From: Magicicada septendecula
Lineage: Eukaryota > Arthropoda > Insecta > Hemiptera > Cicadidae
Assembly: GCA_034769895.1 (NCBI GenBank)
Contig: CM068373.1
Coordinates: 279,589,158 to 279,653,157, forward strand
DNA: 64,000 bases
Direction: 5' to 3'
Under the pieces are notes generated by a model that saw nothing but the letters and a program-made list of their open reading frames with translations, was not told the DNA's origin and made no database searches. The translations under genes were made by a program, and so were the position numbers. This document shows, piece by piece, positions 31,342-43,354 of the stretch; the first letter of the stretch is position 1; each line of letters begins with the position of its first letter.

Positions 31342-34300
31342 TCAAAAATGTAAAAGAATTATTGTAATTTGCTGAACAATTAATGAAATGTCTTAGTAAT
31401 AACACGAGATAAAAGAAATAAGAAAGCAAATGTATAAAATGAATTATTTTAATGATTAGTTGTCATAGTCAATAAATGTCATGTTAATGATTATGAATAA
31501 AACAATTAACGATAATAGATGTCAATAAGAGTGAAAAGATAGAAGGGTAAATGTCTAAATGGTGTATATATTTGAAGACAATTAATAGAATTGTGAGAGA
31601 AATATTTAAGTTGTATGTATTTAAGATCATGTTTAAGTAAGGACAACTTACAAGCTTAGTATAAGATTGTATAATATAATTGTGTTCCAAAATGTTAGTA
31701 AATAGAAAAGAAAAAATGTTTTTTTTTAGTGAAAATGCTAGCGAGATATCAGAAAATATGGACTAACCAGAGACAGTAATAATAAAATAGGTTAGAAAAC
31801 TATAGTGAATTAGGATATAGAAATACGTATTATTATTATTAATACCAATGTGCTGTTTATAATTTAGTGATGATAGAAAGTATGATGGTCACTAAGAATT
31901 CTATATATATGTGGTAAGTTTTTTTTAAAGCCAATTAATTTGGAGATATTGATGCATATTTTAGTAAGTTGTGACATAAAAATTAGATGTATTAAAGGAT
32001 ACAAAGAAAATTAATCCTAAAGGCAAGAAATATTAATACCAGTATCGAATAATTTGTGAAATTGAATTTTGTAGATATTGAAATATTATATGAAGAATAG
32101 TTAAGGAGAATTACAAATTTAGTTTAAGATTTTGACTAAATATAAATTTGTAAATATAATAACATGTTAATTAGAGTGAAAGAAAAACGGATTCATTTAG
32201 GATGTTGAAAGCGAAAGTACTTTAGAGGGGCTGGGGTGTGTTTACCATTATGTAACGAACCTTTTTCTGTTACGTTGAGAATATAGGTCAACGAGTAAAT
32301 GTAAACAACACTATACTAGGTCCAATGAAGAACGAGCCACTACAAGGCAACACAAAGTATGCATATTGGGACGCAGATATTGGCATTTAAACCTTACTGA
32401 AAGGGCGCAAAATTTTGGATCAATTTTGGATGTACAGAGTCCATCCAAACTGACAAAATTTGTGGACAATATAACACACAAAAATTTCGAAAAGTTTTAT
32501 TTTATAATCTGCAGTAAGGAATGTCGCTGAAAGCAATAACGAAGGGTGTATGTGTGGAAAACATATTTTGTAAGGGACAAAAGGGGAACGAGCAAGCACG
32601 CTGTAGTGACGGACAGGTCATAAATTTCGTAGGCAGCTGCGACGCGTACCCTGTTAACAGAGTTCACTGCTCCCGGTACGTAGAACACCAGTTTTGTGAA
32701 AACACATTGATTCCATTGGAAACTACATACAATGTGTACAGAGCCATTAAAGGAGAAAAGGCTTAACAATGGTCAAGCATACATGTGTACGCCAGCTGTC
32801 AGGAGAAAGCGACGAAGGGTGGATTGATTTGAAGGACTCCAGCGGTCGATGACAGGGTTTTGACCTTACTTGGAAACGAAAGCGCAGAGAGTACGTCCAA
32901 ACTCAAGGATGGGGTGTTGCCTGGCAATTAAAAGAAAAAACCAACTTTCAAAGAAGGGTAGGCGAGGCCCTTGAACAACAATAGATAATAACGGCAGAGC
33001 GACGAAGTTGAGAAACAATGCAAATGGAAGAGAAACTCAGAGTTGTCACTGAAGACTTTAGAAAAAACGACAGATACAATTTATTGCTGCGTTGTCTGGA
33101 AATGACAACGACCTCAAAATATGAAGCAAGGGAAGAATCTGGTGGGGAACCAGAAGCCCTATCAGAGAACGCCTTTGAAAAGATGGGTGGTATTTGGTCT
33201 TGGAAGGAAAAATACGAAACCAATAAGGACACGGCGTCGTTGGAACCAGGAGTCTGGTGGGAGATTTGTTAAGGAAAATATAGGAAGGAGACAGGAACGC
33301 GCTCAGAGAGTTCTAACTAAATTTCGGACGCGAGAAGAGTGAAGTCCGTGACAGAAGAAATTAGCATTTTATCGAACTTAGAATAATTCGATACACAGTG
33401 TGAGAAGGTAGTTTTCGAACTTATAACAAAAATTAATACAGTCATTACAAGCAAACGAACTATGAAGTAGAGTCACACTATTAGCCTACCAGTGAACATT
33501 AACTGAAACAGATAGTAACCAGACAATAATGTAATTTCAGTGTTATAAGAACACTTACAACAATAACTTTTAAGAACGATTAACAACACAAACTACATTC
33601 ATGAACACTTAATAACCAGACATACCGCAACAAAGGTGCGTGATATTAATTCAGATTTGATGTACAACAGAGAATGCTAACTTTTATTCATAAATTATAA
33701 TCCGAATGCGTGGAGTTGGTGAGTGAAGTGTCTGTGAGTGACATCGTGGAATTCATCCAGTGCCATCTATCATCTGGAGGAGTTATCTGCACGATTCTAG
33801 AACGATCGACATGGGGGAATCATCACCGCAACTACCGAGTGATTGGATATTCGAATACCAAGTATAGTAAAACATGTCTTAATTAATTTAGATCCACTGT
33901 CTGTCATCTCAAAGAATCCACACACAATAAAATTCAATAAAGTAATCGTAAAGGAATTAAAGAAATCGATTCTAAAGTTTGTGTACAAGTAAAATTATCA
34001 TTGTTTATCAGTTTTGGAGTAATGTTTATTTCCAAGTTCTAAATGAATCCGTAATTACAAAATATAGTAACAACTTAAGAGATATTGATATTAAGAATTT
34101 ATAAGATGAAGCTAAACATTATAATTTACTTAAGTACTAAACGCAATTGATGAATGATCATTAATATGCAACCATTAGATTGAGTTTGGATAACTAATTT
34201 TATTAATGTATTATTGTTTGATATTTACGATTTAGCCATGAGTATTAAATTTTGGTAATGTGTTAATTTTATATATTTACAAGTACTAATGAGTACGTAG

Positions 34301-34445
34301 AATTTTGTGCTATTTTAATATTTACAAGTAATAGCAAACTAATGTGAATAAATTTAAGAGCTATCAGTAGAAATGAGCATTTATTATTATTTTAACCCTG
34401 AGATAAAGAGAATAAACAGTAATTTAATGTTAAAAATTTTGTTAA
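31342..34445 (+). repeat. 3' LTR of D (right part duplicated at the left end)
   Basis: From the polypurine tract to the end of the duplicated block is about 3.1 kb, similar to the lone LTRs at 44622-47835 and 57622-60540. Only 32470-34445 has a counterpart on the left. The first 1.1 kb is AT-rich with no gene. End GTTAAA is followed by TGTATACC, possibly the start of another LTR. Confidence 0.6.
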
Positions 34446-35503
34446 ACTGTATACCAGACAAGCAGATTTTTTGAACATAAAAATAGTTTTAGGAAACTTT
34501 CCCAAGACTTGTTAATTAGATCTCACCCTCTTTCTCATAAGAGCAACTGTCAGGAAGCAATAATCGTAAACTTTAGTTTATGGGCATCCAGAGGTTACTT
34601 AAGCCCTTATCTGGACAAGTAGCTGTGTGAGGTTAAAAGCCAATCTATTAGAATAACAGGAGACAGATTTATGAAAAACATAGGAAGTGTGATGAGACAC
34701 ATAAAGCAAGAGTTCATGGTGACAGGGCTAGACAGAACACATAAATGTCGCAATAAACTTGATATCCTCTTAGGGAAATATCGTGTAATGGGTCAGGGTG
34801 TGAAGATGCGTTCTACTTCCGTGAGAATCTTTTAATCTAAAAGAGTGAAACCTCACCAAACAGAGACGTAGGGTGACATGATGCAGTCTCTGACGAATAG
34901 TAGTAAGTCTTATAAAATTGTAAGAGGTTTAACCTAACTTCTACTAGTTTTAGCCTATCATAGTTAAGGTTTTAGAATTAAGAGGGAACAGTCCCACCCC
35001 TGAAAATAGAAGTTGCACACACGACTGTGTATTATAAAAACTCGAGCAATTGCTGGAGAAGTCAGATTTGATTGCAAGAGATCCGAGAGAACTTACGTCT
35101 GTCTCACTTTGACATTGATCTGTGTTAGAAGGTGTTCTAAGAGAGCCTATCTAGTCAGTGATAGTCATACTTTTTGTCTTTGTCAATTTTTAAAGAGTAG
35201 CTAAAAGTAGTTACATTACTTCGTTCAACTAAATACTAGTAACTGAAGGTACTTAGAGTTGAAGTAATTAAATTTCATTAATTTCAAGAATTATTGTTAT
35301 AAAGAAAATTGTAAAAGTTTTGTATTTGCTAACCAACAATAAATTGTCTTCAGAAAAGAACGGTTCGTATCAATGATTTAAATTCACCTCCGGAGCCACA
35401 ACAACTAACAGTTGCAGCCTAGCAGCCACTCGATAGGTTACAACACTAAATTGACCTAAGTGGACTTGGCTAACTTTACCAATAACTCCATTTTATATAT
35501 ATA
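34446..35503. repeat. Unclassified LTR-like spacer
   Basis: It starts TGTATACCAGAC at 34447, has TATTATAAAAACTCG at about 35029 (TATA-like) and CAATAAATTG at 35337 (poly-A-like), then CACCTCCGGAGCCAC near 35387. This order of TATA then AATAAA fits a solo LTR of another family, but no TG...CA pair with duplication could be proved. Contains a 63-codon frame without motifs. Confidence 0.3.
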
Positions 35504-38293
35504 TATAGCTTCTCCCCCCCCCCACATATAAGAATAATACAGTTTAAATCATTGAAGTACAAAATGGTATCCTTAATGAGCATAATGTATAAACTATAGT
35601 AGTAAAATTAATTTGTAAAACACGTGTAAGTAATATGATATAATTAAACTGTCAAAATATGTCTTGAGGGAACTATTAGAACAATTATTCCAATTAAACA
35701 TATTATGAATAAGGCAAAAATAAGTTAAAAACCTATTTATAATTCAAAGACTAACTGGACAACCAGTAACTATAGAAATGATTAAGGAAATAAATGTAAT
35801 GCCATGTATAATTGTGATATAGAATTAAAAATAATATTTAATTGTGATTATAAAGCACCTAAACCTTTACAGACAGTGACTGGTCCCAAATAAAGGTGTA
35901 ATTACTGTTGAATTTTGTAAGAAAGATAAAAGGATTTACTAAGATATATTATAAAACAATGGCAAGTTAAGAAATAATGTTACCTGAACTATAATATAAT
36001 AGAAAAAGTGAACATTATACTAACCACTGTATGATGGTATAAGTAATAACCATTAATAGTAATAAATGGAATAATAAGGTGCTTATTTAAAGACTATTAC
36101 CATGAAAACCTATATATGATTAATTGGTAGAAAAGAACATTTCATGTACATAAATTGGTGTATGAACCTACTATGTAATGTAATAATTATATTTGTTTGT
36201 ATTGGTAAGTCATAAGTAATTGTAAAAGTTCTTAATGAGTTTTTAATCAAGTAACTAGGAATATATTTATTATGACTTAAAGACTTACATCTACCTAGGA
36301 TGGTAGGAAAGGGTCATTGCAGTTTATCAAGCTAGTTACTGACTACCAAATGTATTGTAATAGTTAATACTATTCATTATGATAATTTACAAAATGTTAA
36401 ATAGTAGTAAGATTAGAAAAATTTATAATGGGATGAGTTTTAGCATAAGAGATACTAGGCCATATAATGCCTATAGTAAAAACAAGAGATGTCAAAAAAT
36501 TAATATGATTATAAGTAATAACTAGTGTAAAAAGATATATTGTCAACTTAGATTTAATTGTACTATGACAGGAATAAGCAATGTGCTAAAAAAAGACTAT
36601 TTTAAACTTAATTTATGAGAGTAGGTAAAATCTTAAAAAAGGTAACTTTGAAATTACTAAACAGAAATTAATCATGTGAGATTTCAAATTAATCTGTAAC
36701 AAAAAAGCTGTTCATTGGTGTAATTATCTTTATGATTGTAAATACGAGAAAATTATCTCGTAGTATAAGAAAATTAGGTCAGTTTTAAGAAATTTTGTCT
36801 AAAAAAATAGACGCCATGTCTAACAATGTTATAAAATTTCCACCAATGGGAATTTTACACTTTTGCGTTTTGACGACCAAAATTTGTAACGAGACGAGTT
36901 AGTTCATTATTGGATTTCAACGAGTAAACTTTAAAACCTCTGTACAACTCGGGGCAAGAAAATTGAAAACGGGATCGAACTGAAGATAGGTTGGGTGAAA
37001 GTGATACCTAGGAAAAAGAATAAATGAAGAAGAATATATTAACGAGTTATTAAAAAATAGAATAAAGGTGGTAAAGTGTTTAAATAACATTGTAAAACAA
37101 ATATAAAAGAAAGTATAGTGACTAAACCTTAGATTATAAAACGAAATAATAACGATTTATGATAATTCAATTTTCCACTTATATACACTTACAAATTATT
37201 TGTGACACTTTCCCTGAAGGGAGACACTGATATTATTATAATTATTTCACTTTATGAACTATTATTTCTTTGTGCGTTCGAATATTTTGTAAAGAGTATA
37301 ACCACTTTATCCACAGTTAACCTAAAAACAGACACTGCTCACTTAGCGAACTTTTATAACATTAGATTTAATTTGTTGTTACTTTATATTATATTTGACT
37401 TTATTTGTGTAACGTTTTGTACTTCACAAAAGGTATTAATGATTAACTGTACTTTCACTTGTGAAAACTTACGTTTCTTATTGTCCTCGAACGTTTCGGT
37501 GTGGTATACACCTTCTTCAGCTAGGTTTGAATACAGAATACAATAAGAAACGTAAGTTTTCACAAGTGAAAGTACAGTTAATCACTAATATTAAGTGTTG
37601 TGAAATGAAGAGGATGAACCATCAAAACAACTGTTCACAGAAGGTATTTTCGTTAATATTCTTGTAGTAAAAAGAATCCAACAAAATTTTAATAACCATA
37701 AATATTTAATTGAGAATCTATGCTTAGAGACAAGAAGGAGTGCCACCCTCTGAGCTAAAAAAAAATTTACTAGCCTGGACAAATATTTAAAATGAAAGTA
37801 ATTTAATTTAATTTAAAGAAAAATATGAATAAGAAAGAATAAAAGAGAATTGATTTATTTAATTTGGATGTATAATTATTATTTTGGGAGTTAACCATTT
37901 TTTCTTTTCATGTATTTGACTCTTAGTGTTGATTGACACCATAGCAGAGAGGTTGGCAACACATATTTTTGGTACAACTTTTGAATTGAATAATTCAGAT
38001 AGGTAAGTTAATTAACCAAAATAAAGGAAGAAGAATTAATAAAGAACTCCAGAATTTGAAGAAAATCAAGACTATAAATATTTTCTGAATAAACATTAAG
38101 CAGAAGCAAGAAGAATACAGTGTTAGAATTACCACTATAGGTATAAATCTAATTACAATTTTATTGAATTTATACAGCAAGGTGAACATTCTTCAATCAA
38201 GTGATTGAATAATTACCATTTAGCTAAATCATTTGGGAAGAAATTAGATAATTATTTAATTTTTGTTTATTTAATTGTTTATGTTATTAAACA
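35504..38293 (+). repeat. Long LTR of gypsy-type element E6
   Basis: It lies between a (TA)n tract ending at 35506 and a primer site at 38295. The start TATAGC...CCAC resembles TGTAGC...CCAC at 44622 with the terminal TG mutated; a C-run sits inside the start. It ends TTAAACA before TTTGGCGC, as the E5 LTR does (TATAAACA, TTTGGCGC). No protein is credible. A 44-bp foldback lies at 37441-37583. Confidence 0.55.
37441..37583. repeat. Perfect 44-bp inverted repeat (foldback) with motif-bearing spacer
   Basis: Left arm 37441-37484 and right arm 37540-37583 are exact reverse complements over 44 bases, with a 55-base spacer. On the minus strand the spacer holds CTGAAGAAGGTGTATACC followed by ACACCGAAACGTTCGAGG: a CTGANGA and GAAAC pair around a short hairpin, reminiscent of the hammerhead core known in Penelope-like elements. 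The perfect arms suggest a recent origin or gene conversion. Confidence 0.9.
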
Positions 38294-38294
38294 A

Positions 38295-38504
38295 TTTGGC
38301 GCTCAACAACTGGAAAATAATCTAAATAATTATTTAAAAAAAAAACCACAAACAATAAATTTTGAAAATAACAAACCACAAACCAATTCAATTCTAATAA
38401 AACTACATCAACATATAACGATAACAAAATACGACGTTACAGAATTGGCACCAGCAACGAGGGGCATAACCAACACATACAAAAAGGGGCAAAGTATTTA
38501 TACT

Positions 38505-38507
<3 letters not shown>
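38295..38507 (+). other. Primer site and short leader remnant of E6
   Basis: TTGGCGCTCAACAACTGG at 38297 is a tRNA-Lys-type primer site variant directly after the LTR end. About 200 bp of AT-rich leader follow, ending in a (TA)n tract; everything downstream is lost, so this is a 5' LTR plus stub. Confidence 0.5.
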
Positions 38508-38540
<33 letters not shown>

Positions 38541-38667
38541 CACTTTCTGCTACAGTCCGTTTCTTGATGTATATAATACATTTAATATTTATAATGATGG
38601 GAGGATGGGTACAAGATGGTACCCGAAACATGTTCCTAATAAGAAAAAAAATATTTGAGGTAAATTC

Positions 38668-38714
<47 letters not shown>
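38508..38714 (+). repeat. Two (TA)n tracts enclosing a Penelope terminus fragment
   Basis: (TA)n at about 38508-38535 and 38669-38714. Between them 38597-38665 reads GGATGGGTAC...GTACCCGAAACATG and then ...TTTGAGGTAAATTCATT, the terminal sequence of the Penelope-like family seen at 19788 and, inverted, at 21960. No coding part remains. Confidence 0.65.
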
Positions 38715-38716
<2 letters not shown>

Positions 38717-39186
38717 CAACGATACAATTTTAAAACTGCACAGTTAGGTATTATAGAAATTATTACAACAAAGTCTATATCTGGAGGTAGGAAAACGAAA
38801 GTAAAAGAAGACTGATTTCATTAAAAAAAAATAATAATACAGATGTGGAGAATTGAGTGTATGGAAAATGTAGCTTGTAACCATGAAAATACTCTGTCCA
38901 AGTTTCAGAAAGTAATGTTAATTTTCTTCGAAGTTATTAAATAAAATGTAAATCACGCGCGTACCCGCGCACTTACACACAAATATTTCTCATGACATAA
39001 AAGAGAATAATTTCCTGAACATTTTGACATAACATAATTTTAAAAACATAGCTTGGTTCAAAACGTATGACTACTTTACAAAGAAGGAACGAAATCAATT
39101 TAAAAACATGTCTAATGGCCATCAGAAAATGTTATATAGCAGTAGTATTCCACTTAAATGACTTTCATATCCTGTGTACTGTTGCA
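38715..39186 (-). repeat. 3' LTR of E2 with internal deletion
   Basis: 472 bp against 1261 bp in the right copy. The sequences match from TGCAAC to GGAGGTAGGAAAA and again from GTAAAAGAAGA to GTTGCA; about 790 bp in between are missing here. Confidence 0.85.
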
Positions 39187-39205
39187 GGATTATCCCCTCC
39201 ACGTA
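39187..39205 (-). promoter_or_regulatory. Polypurine tract of E2
   Basis: Minus-strand GTGGAGGGGATAATCC lies directly before the 3' LTR start TGCAAC. E3 has the related GCGGGAAGGAGTTAATCC at the same place. Confidence 0.65.
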
Positions 39206-39707
39206 TAAAAAAAAATTTGTTTACATGTTTACACTTTTTTTTACATAAAACAAATAAAATATCACTTCCAACAAATATAAACAAGAAATAAAATAAAATA
39301 AATAAATACTCTTCCCAAAACTAAATTTATTTCAACTCTGTTTGACAGTTCCATTTTGACAGAAGAAACAAATAATTACACGTGGTCAAATTCTGAATAC
39401 TATGCCCTCACAAGATAAGCCATAATAACATTTGATGACGTCATGTCTCCTTATCTTAGACAGGTTCCAAACATTTCTCCACATACTCCGACATCTCACC
39501 TCACATACTTAATACATTTAATTTTTTTATACAATTTGTTTCAATACAGTCGTACATCATATACCCTGATATACATGAACAGTTTATTCTTTAACATAAT
39601 ATGTGCGTAAAGATGATGCATGGAATTTACCAATAGTACGGTTAGTTGTAGGATTAGTAACAATGTAAGTATTTTTACCAACTTGTTCAGATAATAAGAA
39701 ATGTCCA

Positions 39708-40439
39708 TTATATACTAAAGCATTTAGCAGCTGTGTTATCTTCACTACGACTAACGTTTAACGATTTTAGAAGAATCATCTCGCCTTCTTTGAATTTTAG
39801 AAGTTTATGTTCCGCATTAAACATTTCTGTGCGTTCCTCTGCACTCTTTTTAATACGTCTTCTAGCTTCTAAACGCTTAACTTCGTTTGTAACAGGTAAG
39901 TTTTGTGTGGCAATTCGCTTTACATATTCATCCCAATACACGTGTAGGCATTTCTCCAGAGTGTAGCTCACTAGGTGTGAATCCAGTCGTATCGTTGTAA
40001 TTCCCATTGATGGCTTGCTCAAAAAACTCGAGACATTCAGGCCATTTGCTCTGATTGGTATTACAGTATGTCCTGAATAGTCTTCCTAATTCCCTATTTA
40101 CCCTCTTCACAAAAGATTACCTTGAGGTCTCCGGATCGCCGTCAATACTGCCTGTATGTGATGCTTCCCAAACTCAGATTGCCATTTCTTATTCTGAAAC
40201 TGCTTACCTTGATCCGATAATATCTTTCTAACATGCCCATATTTTGGAACATATTTCTCAAGAATTACCTTAAGAACTGCCTCAGTTGTTGGTCGGCCAA
40301 TAGCATACAAACTAACATGCTTGGAGAAAGCGTCTGTACAAACTACAAGATTCCTCATTCCCCTAGATGCTCGTGGTAGTGGTCCTAGAAAATCAATACA
40401 TATCAATGGATTCTTATCACGTGTTAAAATATTACCCAT
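39708..40439 (-). pseudogene. Integrase remnant of E2
   Basis: Three minus-strand frames (40107-40439, 39928-40110, 39708-40022) together cover an integrase. CIDFLGPL and LSDQGKQF supply the first two catalytic Asp residues. The third region reads VKRVNRELG, where related integrases have Glu before RVNR, so the catalytic Glu appears to be Lys. A frame change lies at about 40108 and another near 39970. The last part is a basic region and a GEMILLKS strand as in gypsy C-termini. Non-functional. Confidence 0.8.
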
Positions 40440-40621
40440 TTCAACGTAGGTATGCTGGTTGGGATATTTTGATGTTTGACAGTATGGCAGGTTCGTAGTA
40501 TAGATTTTATTTTTCTAGACATGTTCAGCCAGATGAAGTCTTCTCTAAGTGATAAATAGCACTTATGTGCCCCGCATGTGCTAGACTCTCATGACATGCC
40601 CAGGTCAGGTCCTCAACGATG

Positions 40622-40882
40622 TTATCTGGAACCATGATTTTCCATTGCCCCATCAATAAGCTTATATAATGTATTATTTACGATTTGGTATTTAGGGTTT
40701 TCCCTATCTTTAATTTCTTGACAAATTTTTTTTAACTTTTCATCCCGTTGTTGTTCCATACTAATGTTTTTAAGTTGAGTTTTTAAATTATCGGGTAAAA
40801 CATACTTAGTTGCTAAAATTTGTATTTCATTTTTAGTCGCAGAATAGTTTTCTTGCTCTACTGGAGGATAACGACTTACCAT
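40622..40882 (-). pseudogene. RNase H/integrase linker remnant of E2
   Basis: The 86-residue minus-strand frame begins MVSRYPPVEQEN (the usual end of gypsy RNase H, ADALSR.P) and continues through a charged linker to YQIVNNTLYKLI, the segment before the integrase zinc finger. The zinc-finger region itself (about 40440-40620) is out of frame, with only degraded similarity. Confidence 0.7.
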
Positions 40883-41075
40883 GTCGACCAGTGTATTGTA
40901 TTGTACGAGTAATATAGTAAAATTTTATTTTCACTTGCCTACAGTATTTTATACTAAAGTCGTACTCCTGTATAGCCATAATCCAACGTAACATACGAGC
41001 ATTTGATAGTTTACATTTAAGAAGAAATGATAGCGCTTGATTATCAGATAAAATTTCAAAATGTTGCCCTACAAG

Positions 41076-41282
41076 CTAGTACCTAAATTTACTTATACTA
41101 TAAACGATGGCTAAAATGTCCTTTTCGGACGTGAAATAGTTCCTTTGAGCACCTTTCAAGGATCTGTTGACATGTGCGATAACTTTATGTTCGCCCTTGT
41201 GATTCCGCTGGTACAGTACTCCACCTATAGCATAGTCTGAAGCGTCGCAATTTAACACGTACGTCCCCTCCTCAGGATGCAA
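41076..41282 (-). pseudogene. RNase H core remnant of E2
   Basis: The frame reads LNCDASDYAIGGVLYQ, then KVIAHVNRSLKGAQRNYFTSEKDILAIVYSISKFRY, the RNase H strands with the first Asp and the Glu. The region between it and RT (41283-41621) is broken into other frames. Confidence 0.8.
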
Positions 41283-41621
41283 TGCATGCAGATTTTTCGT
41301 AAATAACTCCCTCGTTGCGTTCAGTGCCGCTTCATGTCTCTCTTCCCAGCGCCATTTAGTGTTTTTCCTTAAAAGTTCTAATAGTGGTTATATGGTTTTG
41401 GAGTAATCTGGGGTAAAACGACGGTAGCACCCTGTTAACCCCTGATGTCCTTGGCTTTCTTAGGTGTCGGAAATCCCGTAATAGCTTGAACCTTCTCAGG
41501 ATCTGTACTCACACCAACAGCTGAAATTATGTGTCCCAGGAATTTAATTTGTGATTTCCAAATTCACACTTGTCATAATTCAGTACTAGGTTAGCATTCC
41601 GCAGCTTGCTAAACACAATAT

Positions 41622-42944
41622 CTAGATGTTTAAGGTTTTCTTCAAATGATTTTGATATGACAAGTAAATCATCAACAAATACAGTAAATCCTCAACTTCA
41701 GGTCCCAGCGGCGACTCTAAACATTTTACCATGGCAGCAAGACTGGTCACTAGTCCGAACGGAACCACTTTAAATTGGTAACACTTATTTTTATAAAGGA
41801 ATGCGGTAAACTGTCTACTATCCTCCGCTAAAGGAATATTCCAAAACCCGCTTTTTAAATCAAGGCGTGTCATGTATTTCACCCCTTGACACTTAATAAA
41901 TAAATTATCTGCATTTTTTGCGCAGTCATAACACTTTTGGGTGATACTATTTAAATTCCTCATATCTAAACATATCCGGATGTCATTGTTCTTCTTTTTC
42001 ACAACTACCATCGGGTTGAGGAAATTGCTATTTGATCTTTCAATAATATTATTTTCTAGCATCTTCGAAATCTCCTCATCAATTTGCTTTTGATAATGTA
42101 AGGGGATAGGGTACGTTTTTCTCACAAATTTACTTTCATCTGTAACCCGAATTTCATGGACATATACATCCGTAGTAGTATGATGATTTTCAAACACCGG
42201 TTTATGTTTATTTAATAACGCATCTAATCTGCTTTGTTGTACTGCAGTCAGCTGATCACTGTTATTATTGTTATTATTTACATTTGAGGTTATGTTGATA
42301 TGCGGTTTGTTTATTCTTACGTCATTCGCAACAGACTCATTTTTGATGTCCATATGTCCTAATTTTACGCTATAATGTTTGTTATTTATTTTACACATCA
42401 AAGTATTATTATTAAAATCAATTACAGCATTTATTTTGCTTAACGTGTCAGTACCCAAAATAACATCATATACAAGGTCTTTAATTAATAGTACTGGCAC
42501 GTCAATCTCGACTCCCTGTCTTGTGATAGACACCACTGCTTGTCGGTTAATAATTTGATTATCATTCGTGGCTGTTTTAATAATTGTGTTGTTTACAGGT
42601 AATATTGGTACCTTCTTAAACTGATTCTTATGTTTATTTATAAATGTTTCGCTTATTAAAGATATCTGAGCCCCGCTATCTAACAGAACATTTCGTATAC
42701 AATTATTAATTTTGGCTCTAACTATAGTACTTTTATTTACTATCTTAACACTATTGTCATCTTCCATACACCTATTACTATTTACTAGATCATCTCGTAT
42801 ATCATTCGGGTATATGCCTGACACACAAAATATTCGCTTATCACTATTATTGTCAACACTAGACTGGTGACACTGACTTTTAATGCTTGCTAAAATCGCG
42901 GCAAATGTTGTTTGTAAATCAGCTGATGTAGTTTGAGATTCCAT
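41622..42944 (-). pseudogene. Protease and N-terminal reverse transcriptase of E2
   Basis: A 440-residue frame from ATG. Residues 1-80 are a short, unmatched N-terminus. Protease follows with VLLDSGAQIS (DSG at 89-91) and VILGTD (ILG at 162-164). RT runs from about 235: PLHYQKQIDEEI, ICLDMRNLN, motif A TRLDLKSGFW (about 359-368) and FKVVPFGLVTS. One base shift just before the FVDD active-site box makes the last 25 residues out of frame, so RT is inactive as it stands. No capsid domain is encoded before protease, in contrast to element D. The protease looks intact. Confidence 0.85.
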
Positions 42945-43319
42945 TGTTTACAGTTACTATCACCAAAACACAGTTTATCGTCTTGATTTAAACGGGTACG
43001 GTTCAACTATTGTAAACTCAGATTATTAAAATGTAATTGTATACTTGTTTGACGTGGTCCGTGTTCGTCAGTAATCTCGAATCAAATGTCCACAATCTTA
43101 CCTTAACCTATTTACAACTAACACACAAATGTACTTCAAACCTCCAAATATTTTTTAATACTAAATTAATATTGTCCAAAATAATTTGTTTCACAGAGAA
43201 TATGCAACAGTTTATATACACTCCCTGTGACACAATATTAAAATATAAAACACAGTTCAAATAAAATTTAGTCTATACACAATAATTAAAATTCTTAACC
43301 TAAAATCGTATTAATTAAC

Positions 43320-43350
43320 TCGTGCCTCAAGTTGACGGCGCTAAATACTA
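43320..43350 (-). promoter_or_regulatory. Primer-binding site of E2 (diverged)
   Basis: Minus-strand TAGCGCCGTCAACTTGAGGC lies 10 nt after the LTR end and is a diverged tRNA-Lys-type primer site (compare TGGCGCCCAACGTGGGGC). Confidence 0.5.
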
Positions 43351-43354
43351 TCTA

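Larger units (their letters stand above)
24285..34445 (+). mobile_element. Ty3/gypsy-type LTR retrotransposon D
   Basis: Two nearly identical 2-kb blocks (24285-26312 and 32470-34445) flank primer-site repeats, gag, protease, RT/RNase H, integrase and a purine tract in gypsy order. Blocks differ by few substitutions, a 4-bp AAGC gain near 24410 and a 47-bp segment present only on the left (flanked by AAAATTATCATT), so the insertion is fairly young. The homology of the right copy stops at 32470, yet the G-run tract lies at 31327, so the true 3' LTR may be about 3.1 kb and the left LTR truncated. Target duplication not found. Confidence 0.85.
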
